In this document: positions 40,929 through 49,609 of the stretch, piece after piece
How positions within the stretch are numbered: the first letter of the stretch is position 1
How the letters are laid out: the number at the start of each line of letters is the position of its first letter
NCBI GenBank assembly: GCA_919901855.1
Contig: CAKKQC010000006.1
Coordinates: 306,874-370,873 of the forward strand
Origin: a bacterium
GTDB taxonomy: Bacteria; Oederibacteriota; CAKKQC01
Length of the DNA: 64,000 nt
Direction of reading: 5' to 3'
Made by a program: the position numbers and the translations under genes
Notes under the pieces: generated by a model
Database searches by the model: none
What the model was told of the DNA's origin: nothing
What the model saw: only the letters and a program-made list of their open reading frames with translations

Positions 40929-41828
40929 CTTCGCCTTCCTTCCGTAGGCGTCCTGCCGTTCGAGGTCCGTGGCGAGCCGGTCCAGCGCCTTGTCGAGTGC
41001 CCCGCTGATGTCACCGGCCTTGGCCATGAACACGAACGTGGCGTCGAACACGGCCGGGTGCTTGGCCAGTGCCTCTGCGAAGGCCGCACCTCCCTTGAGA
41101 TCGTCGACCACCGCCCTCAGCGCCGCTACGAGCGCGGCATCGTCGGCCTGTTCGGAGATGATCGCGAGCGACTGGACCAGCGGCAGGCCCGCCCCGACCA
41201 TGGTGGCCAACTGCCTGGCGAACGCCGCCATGACGGACGTGGGCTCGTCGGACTCGAGGTAGGCGGCCAACTTCTCGACCATCACGTCGAGCTGCCCGGT
41301 CTCCTGGCCGGCCGCGATCATCTGCACGTACACACTCTTGAACCAACGCGGATGCTCGAGCATCCGCGCTGCGAGGCTCTCTCCTTCCTTCAGCTTGGCC
41401 CGAATGTCGCGGACGGCTTTGGCGAACTCCGGATCCTTCGCCGCCTGGGCGCAGGCTTCGAGCCCGTCCAGGATGGGCACGCCGATCCGCAGGAATGAGG
41501 CGAGCCGGAGGCTGAACGTGTAGAGTTCGCGACGATCGGCGGGAGTCAGGGTCTTCATGGTGGTCTCCTTGTTTTCGACGAACGCCTTCAGGGCCGGCCA
41601 GCTCGGATACCCGTACTCGCGGGCGACCACGAGGAGGGCGCGGGCCTGGGGCAGGTCGGGAGTTTCGGGGCCGGTGGCGGCGGCGTCGACGCTTGGGTCC
41701 AGATGGACGGCGGCGACCCGGCTAATGGCATCGGGGTCCCGTCGGACGTAGGCCCGGCGCAGGTCATCGGCCTGATCCTTGAGGTGCTCGAGATTGGGGC
41801 GGGAAGGCAGGACGTTTGGCGGACTCAT
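40920..41828 (-). CDS. soluble tandem GspF-domain protein with ankyrin-leader-type N-terminus
   Basis: A 302-residue protein. Residues ~1-90 (RPNLEHLKDQADDLRRAYVRRDP ... LVVAREYGYPSWPALKAFVE) match the short helical leader common before ankyrin repeats, but no ankyrin repeats follow. From ~95, two copies of the cytoplasmic T2SSF/GspF domain follow: FSLRLASFLRIGVPILDGLEAC ... FARQLATMVGAGLPLVQSLAII. The membrane segments that normally separate and follow these domains in GspF/PilC are absent, so the protein should be soluble. ATG 41828 has GGAGG upstream. A second ATG at 41558 with AAGGAG 6 nt upstream sits exactly at the junction and could yield the GspF part alone. Confidence 0.7.
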   Translation of the reverse strand: MSPPNVLPSRPNLEHLKDQADDLRRAYVRRDPDAISRVAAVHLDPSVDAAATGPETPDLPQARALLVVAREYGYPSWPALKAFVENKETTMKTLTPADRRELYTFSLRLASFLRIGVPILDGLEACAQAAKDPEFAKAVRDIRAKLKEGESLAARMLEHPRWFKSVYVQMIAAGQETGQLDVMVEKLAAYLESDEPTSVMAAFARQLATMVGAGLPLVQSLAIISEQADDAALVAALRAVVDDLKGGAAFAEALAKHPAVFDATFVFMAKAGDISGALDKALDRLATDLERQDAYGRKAKSA

Positions 41829-42062
41829 GGGAACCTCCTTCACAGGTTACCCGGCGGTCCACGACGCCGCGGCGAAAGAAGGTTCCAGAACCCTCGATTG
41901 TGCTGCGCTCTAGGTGGGGTTCTCCCCTTTCCGTGGACCGGCGGCCGCCCTTCGGCCTCAATTGCAGGCTACGCCCGATGCGGACGGGCTGTCAAGGGTG
42001 GGATTTGAGGGGTCGGTTGGGTGGTTGACTGGCCGTCGCCGAGGCCGGATCATAGACGAACC
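41829..42062. promoter_or_regulatory. divergent intergenic region with promoter of the cyclase gene
   Basis: On the plus strand TTGACT (42025-42030), a 17-nt spacer and GATCAT (42048-42053) precede GTG 42063 by 9 nt. The minus-strand side carries the ribosome site of the GspF-like gene. No other gene is supported here. Confidence 0.5.
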
Positions 42063-45000
42063 GTGCCTGCTGTCCCCGAACCTCGCGAACCACAGCCCGA
42101 GCAGACCCGCCATCTCGCGGTCGTCATGTTCCTCGACATGGTGGGCTACAGCGCGCTCATGGCCCGGGACGAGGCGCGCGCCATGCACCATGTCCGCGCG
42201 CTGGAGGAGATCCTGCGCCGGGAGATCCCCGCGGCGGGGGGCCGGCTGGTCAAGCTCATGGGCGACGGATCGATGGCCGAGTTCGTGACGGCCGGGGCGG
42301 CCGTAGCATGCGCCGGCAAGATCCAGCGGCTGATCGCGGCGGGCTACGCCTCCGACGCGCCCGAGGACCGCTACCAGGTCCGGATCGGCCTCCACCTCGG
42401 CGAGGTCGCGGAGGAGAAGGGGGACCTGTTTGGCGACGCGGTGAACATCGCGGCCCGGATCCAGCCGCTCGCGGACCCCGGAGGGATCGCGATGAGCGAG
42501 GTCGTCCACGTGCAGGTCAAGAACCAGGGCCAGCTACATGGCACGTTCCTGCCTCCCGTCCGGCTGAAGAACATCCCCGAGCCGGTCCGCGTCTTCGTGA
42601 CCTGCCCGCCGGGAGAGGGCTACGTGAAGTGGCGGGCCCGGCGGCTCGGTCTGGTCCGGCGCGCCTGCGTGGCCGCGGCCGTCATCGTGGCCACCGCCGC
42701 CGGCGTCTTGCTGGGTGTCCGCTACCTGCCCGTGTGGCTCGGCCCGCACCGGATCATCAACTTCCCGTTCCCGCAGAACCGGGACTACGCCCACGGGAGC
42801 CGGGCGTCCCAGATGTCCGCCGATCGGATCGCTGGCGAGATCCAGCGGGTGTTCGAGCCGTGGCGCCGCCGGTTCATCACCCGGGAGGGGGCCCCCCCCG
42901 GCACCTGGCGCGCCATGCTCGAGGACGGGACCACGGTCTCGGGATGTATCGGAGAGGCCATGCTCGTGCTCGTGGCCATGGACAACGCGCGCAACCGGAC
43001 CCAGGAGCAGTTCGACGGGCTGTGGCGCTATCACCAGTCGTTCCTCGATTCCCAGGGGCTCATGCACTGGCACGTGGATGCGGCGGGGAAGGTGATCGGG
43101 AGCAACGCGGCGACCTCCACCGAGGTGGATATCGCGCTGGCCCTCCTCCTCGCCCACCGGCAGTGGAGCCGGGAGGAATCCAGCTACTATCTGACCGAGG
43201 CTCGCGCCCTCGTGGCCCGGATTGCCAAGGCCTGCGTCGAGCCGGAGACCTTCATCCTCCGGGGCGGGGATGCCGGCGGTGGGACGAAGCTGACCCGGCC
43301 TTCGTCGTTCTCGCCCGCGCATCTCGGGCTGTTCGTGAGCGGGGGGGCGGGCGATCGCGCGTTCTGGGAGAACGTGATCCGTGCCAACTACGGGGTTATC
43401 GAACGGTGTCTGGCGAAGCGGACGTCCGGGTTCGTCCCCGCCAACTGCGACGGCGATTGCGGCGAGATGCCCCCGGAGAGCTACGCCTTCCAGCCGTGGT
43501 CGATCCTGTGGCGCATCGGGCTGGACTACCTCTGGTTCGGCGAGCGCCCGGGGCGCACGGGCCGGGTCATGCTCGAGCAGGCCACGACGTTCGCCATCCA
43601 GAAGGCGGCCGGCGATCCGGCGGCGCTGGGAGAGCTCTACTCCGTGGACGGCGACCGGCAGGGGGAGCCGGGCGTCGCGCACGCCATGCTGGCCTTCGGC
43701 ATCGCGGCGCAATCGATGGAGTCCCAGAAGACCTGGATGAACAACCTGCTCGACAAGGCGATCCAGTACCTGGGGCACAGGAAGGAGCCGGCCTTCAGCG
43801 ACGCCTGGTCCATCCTCGGCATGCTCACGATGAGCGGCGGCTTCCCGAACCTGTGGGCGCTGGAGACCTCCGGGACCGCCAAGGGCGCCCCACCGGTGGC
43901 GCTGGACTTCGCGGTCCAGTTGCCTTACGAGGTGAGCTACAGTCCGGGGGTCTCGGCGAGCGCCTTCCTGGTCGGGGACGGCCGGGGTGGCGGGGCGCTC
44001 AAGCTCGCGTATCGGAAGCCCTCCGCGACCGATATCTGCGAGGTCCGGTTCGCGGTGGGCCAGGACTGGACTTCCGTCGACGGGTTCACGGTCGCGGTCC
44101 GGGCGGAGCCGGCCGTGCCCATCCGGGTGACCGTGATGGACGGTAACGGCCGGCAGTGGTTCTGCGATGTGTCGCTCACGCCGGGAACCATCGCCTGGCG
44201 GATTCCGTTCGAATCCCTGGAACTGGGGGCGTGGGAATCTCCGCGCGATGCCGCTCTGGCGCTTTCTAACGTCCGGTCGGTGACCGTGGCTCCTGGGGGG
44301 CTCGCGGGCACGCTCCGGGTAAGTGCTGTGGCCCCGTTGCTGGCGTCCGATCAGGAGCCCGTGCGGTCCGTGGAGCCGCTCGGGTTCGATGCCGCCGGAC
44401 AGCCGTGGTCCTACAGCGGCAGCGGCGGAGGCATGGCCTGGGCCTTCGAGGGGACCGGGTCCGACCGCGTCGTCCGGATCCGGTACACCTCCACGGCCGC
44501 CGGCTTCTGGGGGATCGGGTTCAACGTCGGCCGGGACCTGAGCCGGAGGGACGCGCTCCGGGTGCGTGCGAAGTCCGGGGCCGGCCGGATCATTTCCCTC
44601 GTCCTGGCCGATGCCGACGGCGAGCGCTGGAGGGTCCGGCTCCGCCCCGCGCCGGTCTTCAAGGATTACGATCTCGCGTTCGACCTCTTCACGCTCGAGG
44701 GCAAGCAGGAGAAGGGCAAGAACGGCCGGCTGGACCTCTCCCGGATCGACTCGATCCAGGTCGCGGGCTCCGGCGAGGCGACTGACGATGTCTGGGTGGC
44801 ATCCTTCGCCGCGGCAGGTACCGGCCAGCCGGCGGCATCAGCCAAGACACCAACGGCGCCGCCCAAGGTGGCATTGGGCTCCCCGGATCTTATCGGAGGC
44901 CTGGAGACGCTTCGTCCCTATGCTGGGAAGGGGGCGACGCTCAAGGCGGCCATGGAAGGCGCAGACGGTCATAAGGCGATGCGCGTCGAGTTCCGGTCCC

Positions 45001-45341
45001 CGCCCGACGGCTATTGGGGGGTGCCGTTCGCTCCTACGGTTCAGGACTGGAGGCCCTACCAGGCCATTGCGGTTCGTGTCCGGTCCCGCGCGCCCGCAAC
45101 CTTCCGGATACTCGTCAAGGATTGGACCGGAGACTCCTGGGTGGTGACCGTGAAGGCGACCGTCAAGTCCCGGAGGCTCACGATCCCGCTCAAGACCTTC
45201 ATACTCCGGCCGGACGAGGCGGCGGAGCGGAAGGAAGGCGTGTTCGACCTGAACCAGATCAAGGATATGCACATCATCCAGGAGACGGGGGGGACCGGGG
45301 GCGGCACGGTCTGGATCGAGGCCCTCGAGCTCGTTCGTTGA
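42063..45341 (+). CDS. transmembrane class III adenylate/guanylate cyclase with extracytoplasmic degenerate GH8 and beta-sandwich domains
   Basis: A 1092-residue receptor-like cyclase. Residues ~15-175 are a class III catalytic domain: metal Asp25 (FLDMVGYS), Lys64 and metal Asp68 (KLMGDGSMAEF), Asp125 (LFGDAVNIAARI), Asn128 and Arg132, a complete set. One membrane helix (~198-219) follows a basic LGLVRRACV, giving an N-in, C-out topology. Residues ~235-600 match GH8: LWRYHQSFLDSQGLMHWH and DIALALLLAHRQW. The family acid position is Gly294 (VSGCIGEAML), and the A-[ST]-D-[AG]-D signature reads ATSTE (Ser352, Glu354). Three CBM11/CIA30-like sandwiches follow (~610-757, ~771-920, ~943-1092). It probably senses a beta-glucan-like ligand and makes a cyclic nucleotide; ligand and product are inference. 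GTG start. Confidence 0.8.
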   Translation: MPAVPEPREPQPEQTRHLAVVMFLDMVGYSALMARDEARAMHHVRALEEILRREIPAAGGRLVKLMGDGSMAEFVTAGAAVACAGKIQRLIAAGYASDAPEDRYQVRIGLHLGEVAEEKGDLFGDAVNIAARIQPLADPGGIAMSEVVHVQVKNQGQLHGTFLPPVRLKNIPEPVRVFVTCPPGEGYVKWRARRLGLVRRACVAAAVIVATAAGVLLGVRYLPVWLGPHRIINFPFPQNRDYAHGSRASQMSADRIAGEIQRVFEPWRRRFITREGAPPGTWRAMLEDGTTVSGCIGEAMLVLVAMDNARNRTQEQFDGLWRYHQSFLDSQGLMHWHVDAAGKVIGSNAATSTEVDIALALLLAHRQWSREESSYYLTEARALVARIAKACVEPETFILRGGDAGGGTKLTRPSSFSPAHLGLFVSGGAGDRAFWENVIRANYGVIERCLAKRTSGFVPANCDGDCGEMPPESYAFQPWSILWRIGLDYLWFGERPGRTGRVMLEQATTFAIQKAAGDPAALGELYSVDGDRQGEPGVAHAMLAFGIAAQSMESQKTWMNNLLDKAIQYLGHRKEPAFSDAWSILGMLTMSGGFPNLWALETSGTAKGAPPVALDFAVQLPYEVSYSPGVSASAFLVGDGRGGGALKLAYRKPSATDICEVRFAVGQDWTSVDGFTVAVRAEPAVPIRVTVMDGNGRQWFCDVSLTPGTIAWRIPFESLELGAWESPRDAALALSNVRSVTVAPGGLAGTLRVSAVAPLLASDQEPVRSVEPLGFDAAGQPWSYSGSGGGMAWAFEGTGSDRVVRIRYTSTAAGFWGIGFNVGRDLSRRDALRVRAKSGAGRIISLVLADADGERWRVRLRPAPVFKDYDLAFDLFTLEGKQEKGKNGRLDLSRIDSIQVAGSGEATDDVWVASFAAAGTGQPAASAKTPTAPPKVALGSPDLIGGLETLRPYAGKGATLKAAMEGADGHKAMRVEFRSPPDGYWGVPFAPTVQDWRPYQAIAVRVRSRAPATFRILVKDWTGDSWVVTVKATVKSRRLTIPLKTFILRPDEAAERKEGVFDLNQIKDMHIIQETGGTGGGTVWIEALELVR

Positions 45342-45343
45342 GG

Positions 45344-46105
45344 ATGGCGGTGCGCAAGTACCTCGGATGGCGGCTCGCGTTCGCGGTCGCGCTGGTGGGA
45401 CTCAGCGCGATCACGTACGCCGCGCACCTCCTGATCTTCCGGGACCCCCGGAACCTGCTCTTCTACACGGTCATGGACGTCGCATTCCTGCTCATCGAGG
45501 TTCTGCTCGTGACCGTCCTCCTCGACCAGCTCGTGACCAGGTGGGAGCGCCAGAAGATGCTCGACAAGCTCAACATGGTGATCGAGACGTTTTTCAGCGA
45601 GTTCGGCAAGCGCCTGTTGGGGCATCTGGCGCGGCGGGACCGGCACCTCGAGCGGATCCGGAACCTCGTGGCGACGACGCACGGGATGTCGCCCGCCGAG
45701 TTCAGGGCGGCGGAGGAGGCGGTCCGCGGCTACAAGTGCGACCTCGATATCTCCCGGATCGACCTCAAGCTCGTGCGCCGCTACATGCAGCCCCGCCGCG
45801 AATTCCTGCTTGGTCTGCTCCAGAATCCGAACCTGCTCGAGCACGAGGTGTTCACGGACCTCCTGCGCGCGGTTTTTCACGTCGTCGAGGAACTGGTGTC
45901 CCGGGACCTCGACCGGCTTTCGCCCGAGGACGTGGCCCACCTCAAGATGGACCTCGAGCGGGCGTACGACCGGCTGACGGCCGAGTGGATCGTGTACCTC
46001 GGCTACATCAAGGCCCAGTATCCCTACTACTACGTCTTCGCCGTCCGCACGAATCCCTACCTCGGCGACGACGTCAGCCTCGATGAGTCGTCGGAATCCT
46101 GTTGA
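45344..46105 (+). CDS. two-helix membrane protein cotranscribed with the cyclase
   Basis: A 253-residue protein starting 2 nt after the cyclase stop. Two membrane helices lie near the N-terminus (LAFAVALVGLSAITYAAHLL; VAFLLIEVLLVTVLLDQLV). A long cytoplasmic helical region of ~190 residues follows, starting TRWERQKMLDKLNMVIETFFSEFG and ending in an acidic tail. No cyclic-nucleotide-binding or known effector motif was seen. Similar two-helix proteins of unknown function exist in other phyla, from memory. Position makes it a candidate partner or effector of the cyclase receptor; that is inference. Confidence 0.62.
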   Translation: MAVRKYLGWRLAFAVALVGLSAITYAAHLLIFRDPRNLLFYTVMDVAFLLIEVLLVTVLLDQLVTRWERQKMLDKLNMVIETFFSEFGKRLLGHLARRDRHLERIRNLVATTHGMSPAEFRAAEEAVRGYKCDLDISRIDLKLVRRYMQPRREFLLGLLQNPNLLEHEVFTDLLRAVFHVVEELVSRDLDRLSPEDVAHLKMDLERAYDRLTAEWIVYLGYIKAQYPYYYVFAVRTNPYLGDDVSLDESSESC

Positions 46106-46131
46106 AAGGGCATGGGCGGAGACGTCCGTGA

Positions 46132-46161
46132 TACAGTCATCTCCAGGGACGGAGGTCGCAC
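46132..46161 (+). promoter_or_regulatory. -10-like element and ribosome site of the Hic-like pair
   Basis: TACAGT lies upstream in the leader, and GGAGG about 6 nt before ATG 46162 gives an ordinary leadered start, unlike the leaderless-type starts elsewhere in the window. Confidence 0.4.
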
Positions 46162-46482
46162 ATGGATGGCAGGATTCTGATTGAAGCGGGTCGGCTGAAG
46201 GGGTTCAGCTTGCCGGTTCAGCTCTTCCGGGAAGGCCGCCAGTACGTCGCCGATTGCGGCGCTCTCGGGCTGGCGTCCCACGGGAAGAGTTCCAGCGAGG
46301 CGAGGTCCTCCTTGAAGAACGTGATCGAGGTGTTCATCGAGGAAGTGATCGAGATGGGGACGCTGGACAAGGTGCTGGCGGAACGCGGCTGGACCAGGAA
46401 GGCTTCCGGTCACGAGAAGGCTGCCTGGGTCTCTCCGCGGGTGACCCGGGGAGTCGTCTCGAGCGCGACCGGACGGGCCTAG
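46162..46482 (+). CDS. HicB-like antitoxin
   Basis: A 106-residue protein with the partial RNase-H-like HicB fold. LPVQLFREGRQYVADCGALGLASHGKSSSEARSSLKNVIEVFIEEVIEMG matches the strand-strand-helix pattern in which sensor loops (here GLASHGKSSSEA) precede the helix. A short C-terminal basic stretch may bind DNA. It precedes the HicA-like gene by 6 nt, the reverse of the usual hicA-hicB order. Antitoxin function is inferred from fold and neighbour. Confidence 0.6.
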   Translation: MDGRILIEAGRLKGFSLPVQLFREGRQYVADCGALGLASHGKSSSEARSSLKNVIEVFIEEVIEMGTLDKVLAERGWTRKASGHEKAAWVSPRVTRGVVSSATGRA

Positions 46483-46488
46483 GAGTCC

Positions 46489-46713
46489 GTGGACCCGGAG
46501 GAGTTCCGGCTTTTTCTGACGGACAACGGTTGCCGGAAGAAACGCGAACGTCCCGACGGAACGGAAGTCTGGGTCAAGGACGGATTGGACGTGCCCGTCG
46601 TATTCCTTAACCGCGGAGTTCTGTCGGCCCGGGAGCTCGAACGGCTTCTTCACCTCAAAGGCGAGGATCCCGGTGCTCTTGGGAAGTGGCGCAAGGCCAG
46701 GGGGAAACAGTGA
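46489..46713 (+). CDS. HicA-like small protein lacking the catalytic histidine
   Basis: A 74-residue protein starting at GTG. FRLFLTDNGCRKKRERPDGTEVWVKDG, then LSARELERLLHLKG, follows the HicA double-stranded-RNA-binding-like layout (helix, strand, strand, strand, helix). The G-S-H-H region that carries the catalytic His in HicA reads RPDGTEVW here. So either it is an inactive HicA relative or it works differently. Its stop overlaps the GTG of the beta-helix gene (GTGA). Confidence 0.5.
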   Translation: MDPEEFRLFLTDNGCRKKRERPDGTEVWVKDGLDVPVVFLNRGVLSARELERLLHLKGEDPGALGKWRKARGKQ

Positions 46714-48722
46714 GACTATTGTCTTCCCGTCGTGTGGGCTGTCTCCGGACGAATCGGCACCTGGCCTTTCTCATCGCCATGGCGGTCGTCGCCGGATTTG
46801 CCTGCGTGGCGGACTCCGCTGGGGCGGAGGTCGTGATCCGGGTGACGCCTTCCGACCCGGGCGGGCTCGATGCGGCGCGGGACCGGGCGCGGGAGGCCGT
46901 CAAGAGGCACCGGGAGCCGGTCCGGGTCGAGCTCGGGGCCGGGACCTACGTCCTCGAGCACGGGCTCGTGCTCACGGCGTCCGACTCCGGCACCGCCAAG
47001 GCTCCGGTGACGTGGACGTCGACCCCGGGTGGCCGGGTCCGCATCTCGGGCGGCCGCGAGGTCGGGGGCTGGGGCCCGGTCACGGACCCCGCGATCCTGG
47101 CCCGGCTCGATCACGCGGTGCGATCGCGCGTGCTGGTCACGGACTTGCGCGCGCAGGGCCTGGCGAACTACGGGACCTTCCGCCGCCGCGGCTTCGGCCT
47201 CCCGCGGGCCGTATCCGCGCTCGAGCTGGTCTGCGACGACGCCATCATGCCCCTCGCGCGCCATCCGTCGAAGGGCTGGCTGACCGTGACCGCGACGCTC
47301 ACCGGCGGCGATGCCGTGCGATTCGCATTCACGGACGCCGAAGCGGCCCGGTGGGGAGCCGCGCCGGACCTCTGGGTCCACGGCTACTGGACCTACGACT
47401 GGGCGGACACGCACGATCCCGTCCTGGATTTCTCTCCGGCGCGGGGCGAGGCCGCCATTCACGCGCCCGCGGGTTGGTACGGCATCAAGACCGGGGCCCG
47501 GTTCGCGTTCGAGAACGCGCTGGAGGCGCTCGACGCGCCGGGCGAATGGTGGCTTGACCGGGCGGCGGGCAAGCTCTACTTCCTCCCGCCCTCCGATGCC
47601 AAGCCCGTCCGGACCGTGGTCACCATGATCGAGGAGCCGCTCGTCTCGCTCGAGGGGGCTTCGTACGTCCGGGTGGAGGGGATGATCCTCGAGGACGCGC
47701 GCGGCGACGGCGTGCTCGTCGAGGGGGGCGCCAACTGCCGGATAGCGGGATGCACGATCCGGAACCTGGGCGGCCTCGGGGCCGCCATCAAGGGCGGCCG
47801 CGGGCACCTCGTCCGGTCCTGCGACGTGTACGGTGCCGGCGAGGGCGCGATCGCGGTCGAAGGCGGCGACCGGCCTACCCTCAAGGCCTGCGGAAACGCC
47901 GTCGAAAACAACGACCTCCACGACTTCTGCCGGTGGGCCCGGACCTACAAGCCGGGCGTCCAGGTCGACGGCGTCGGCTGTCGTGTCGCGCACAACTGGA
48001 TCCACGACGCCCCGCACAACGGCATCCTGCTGGGCGGCAACGACCACGTGATCGAGTTCAACCTCGTCGAGCGCGTGTGCCTCGAGACCGGGGACTCGGG
48101 CGCCTTCTACATGGGCCGCGATCCCACCATGCGGGGGACCGTGGTCCGGAACAACCTCTTCCGGGATCTCAAGCCTACGCAATCGCGGCCGGGGGAGTTC
48201 AACAACGTGATGGCCGTCTACCTCGACGACTGCGCCTGCGGCACCCGGGTCGAGGGGAACCTCTTCGTGCGGGCCGCCTGGGGGGTCATGATCGGGGGCG
48301 GGCGCGACAACGAGGTGCGGGGCAACGTCTTCGTGGACTGCGACCCCGGCGTGAGCGTGGACTCACGGGCGCTGAACTGGGCCAAGGACTACTACAACCC
48401 GGGCGGCGGCTGGGAGATGGTGCGCCGGTTGGCTGCCGTGCCGTACCGCAACGCGCTCTGGCGCGCCCGGTATCCGAAGCTCGCGGGTTACAGTCTCGCG
48501 ACCTGCGCGGCGCCGGCCGGCAACCGGATCGTGGGCAACGTCTCGACCGGGGGCCGCTGGCTCGAGCTCGTCGAAGGCCTCACACCATCGAGCGTCGAGA
48601 TTCGCGACAACGTCGTCGAGGGAGCCCCCGGCGTGAAGCCTGCGACGTGGCCCCCGATCCCCCTCGACCGGATCGGGCTCGAGCGCGACCGGTTCCGTCC
48701 CGCCCCGCGGCCGTCGCGATAA
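46710..48722 (+). CDS. secreted right-handed parallel beta-helix protein (GH141-like)
   Basis: A 670-residue exported protein: after a basic start, LAFLIAMAVVAGFACVADSAGAE is the signal peptide. VTPSDPGGLDAARDRAREAVKRH ... VELGAGTYVLEHGLVL is the usual opening of GH141-type and related beta-helix enzymes. Many short strand turns follow (NCRIAGCTIRNLGG, GCRVAHNWIHDAPHNGILLGGNDHVIEFN, GNLFVRAAWGVMIGGG). GH141 members act on fucosylated or xylan-type glycans; polysaccharide lyases share the fold. Catalytic residues cannot be assigned by eye. Translationally coupled to the Hic-like pair. Its 3' end overlaps the convergent Fe-S gene by 143 nt. Confidence 0.72.
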   Translation: MRLLSSRRVGCLRTNRHLAFLIAMAVVAGFACVADSAGAEVVIRVTPSDPGGLDAARDRAREAVKRHREPVRVELGAGTYVLEHGLVLTASDSGTAKAPVTWTSTPGGRVRISGGREVGGWGPVTDPAILARLDHAVRSRVLVTDLRAQGLANYGTFRRRGFGLPRAVSALELVCDDAIMPLARHPSKGWLTVTATLTGGDAVRFAFTDAEAARWGAAPDLWVHGYWTYDWADTHDPVLDFSPARGEAAIHAPAGWYGIKTGARFAFENALEALDAPGEWWLDRAAGKLYFLPPSDAKPVRTVVTMIEEPLVSLEGASYVRVEGMILEDARGDGVLVEGGANCRIAGCTIRNLGGLGAAIKGGRGHLVRSCDVYGAGEGAIAVEGGDRPTLKACGNAVENNDLHDFCRWARTYKPGVQVDGVGCRVAHNWIHDAPHNGILLGGNDHVIEFNLVERVCLETGDSGAFYMGRDPTMRGTVVRNNLFRDLKPTQSRPGEFNNVMAVYLDDCACGTRVEGNLFVRAAWGVMIGGGRDNEVRGNVFVDCDPGVSVDSRALNWAKDYYNPGGGWEMVRRLAAVPYRNALWRARYPKLAGYSLATCAAPAGNRIVGNVSTGGRWLELVEGLTPSSVEIRDNVVEGAPGVKPATWPPIPLDRIGLERDRFRPAPRPSR

Positions 48723-49494
48723 GATCTTCGCGGAGGTATCCGAGCGGCCCCTCGAACACGGGCCGGCATCCTTGCAGCCCGATTTCCCCCATCCACACGC
48801 GCACGGAGAACGCCAGGCAGGTGGACTCGCCGCATTCCCCGCAGTTCGTGCGCGGAAGCCGTTTCCAGATTTCCAGGGCCGGGGCCTTGCTCCGGGGCTC
48901 CAGGCAGGGCGTGATCCGGTCCCGATCCGCCCAGACGGAGACGGCACGCGCACGGATGCCTTCGAGGACGAGCCATGCGTCCACGATGTCGGTGGCCTTC
49001 GCGATCATGACGCGCCGGGGGTGAAGCGTGACGAGATGGAACCCATCCATGTACGTGAGCGTCCGGGTTTCCGGCCCGTACATGGCCGAGGGCATCACGG
49101 CGTTGAGGTACGGGAACACCGGCTCCAGGTCGCCCGAGATCTCCGCCGTGACCCTGGACTTCGACCACTCCGTGGCGCAGGAACGGAACGAGACGACGGC
49201 CGCCCTGCCGAAAGGCTCCGGGGCCCCGGCCGGTTCGGGCCCGTCGGGCATGGGGCGGGCGACGGGCCGGTGATCGACCCATCCGGCGACCGTCACCGTC
49301 TTCGCTTCCGTCACAAGCCGGGCCATGTCCGCCCTGCCGGCCACGAGCGCGGGCGCAGCCACGAGGGCGAGCGGCGGCGTGGGGTCGATCTGCTCGACGG
49401 CGGCTCCGATGCGCCTGAAGAACCCGGCGGCGGCGTCGGCATCCGGACGACCCGGAAACGCCGCGATCAGGCGGTCGTCGGTGGGGGATGTCAT
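48580..49494 (-). CDS. Fe-S cluster domain protein
   Basis: A 304-residue cytoplasmic protein. Near residue 240 the sequence LPRTNCGECGESTCLAFSVRV followed by a distal Cys (LQGCRPV) is the four-cysteine [4Fe-4S] domain of the PF04060 type, found in corrinoid/CO-dehydrogenase subunits and RnfB. The N-terminal ~220 residues resemble DUF169-type proteins only loosely. ATG 49494 is chosen; longer in-frame starts run into the AbrB gene region. The last ~45 residues are Arg/Ser-rich, antisense to the beta-helix gene end, and of doubtful function. Electron transfer or metal-cofactor handling is inferred. Confidence 0.65.
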   Translation of the reverse strand: MTSPTDDRLIAAFPGRPDADAAAGFFRRIGAAVEQIDPTPPLALVAAPALVAGRADMARLVTEAKTVTVAGWVDHRPVARPMPDGPEPAGAPEPFGRAAVVSFRSCATEWSKSRVTAEISGDLEPVFPYLNAVMPSAMYGPETRTLTYMDGFHLVTLHPRRVMIAKATDIVDAWLVLEGIRARAVSVWADRDRITPCLEPRSKAPALEIWKRLPRTNCGECGESTCLAFSVRVWMGEIGLQGCRPVFEGPLGYLREDLIATAAGRDGTGRARARSGRGGSGATSQASRRGLPRRRCRESRRSMV

Positions 49495-49609
49495 GCCGGC
49501 CGGCGCCGGGCGGGGGTGCACGTCATACCGCGATCGTACCAAGACGGGCGCCACTCGCCCGGAGGGAGCGGAAATGGTAGAGTAAGACTCCGGGAGGTCC
49601 AGTATAACC

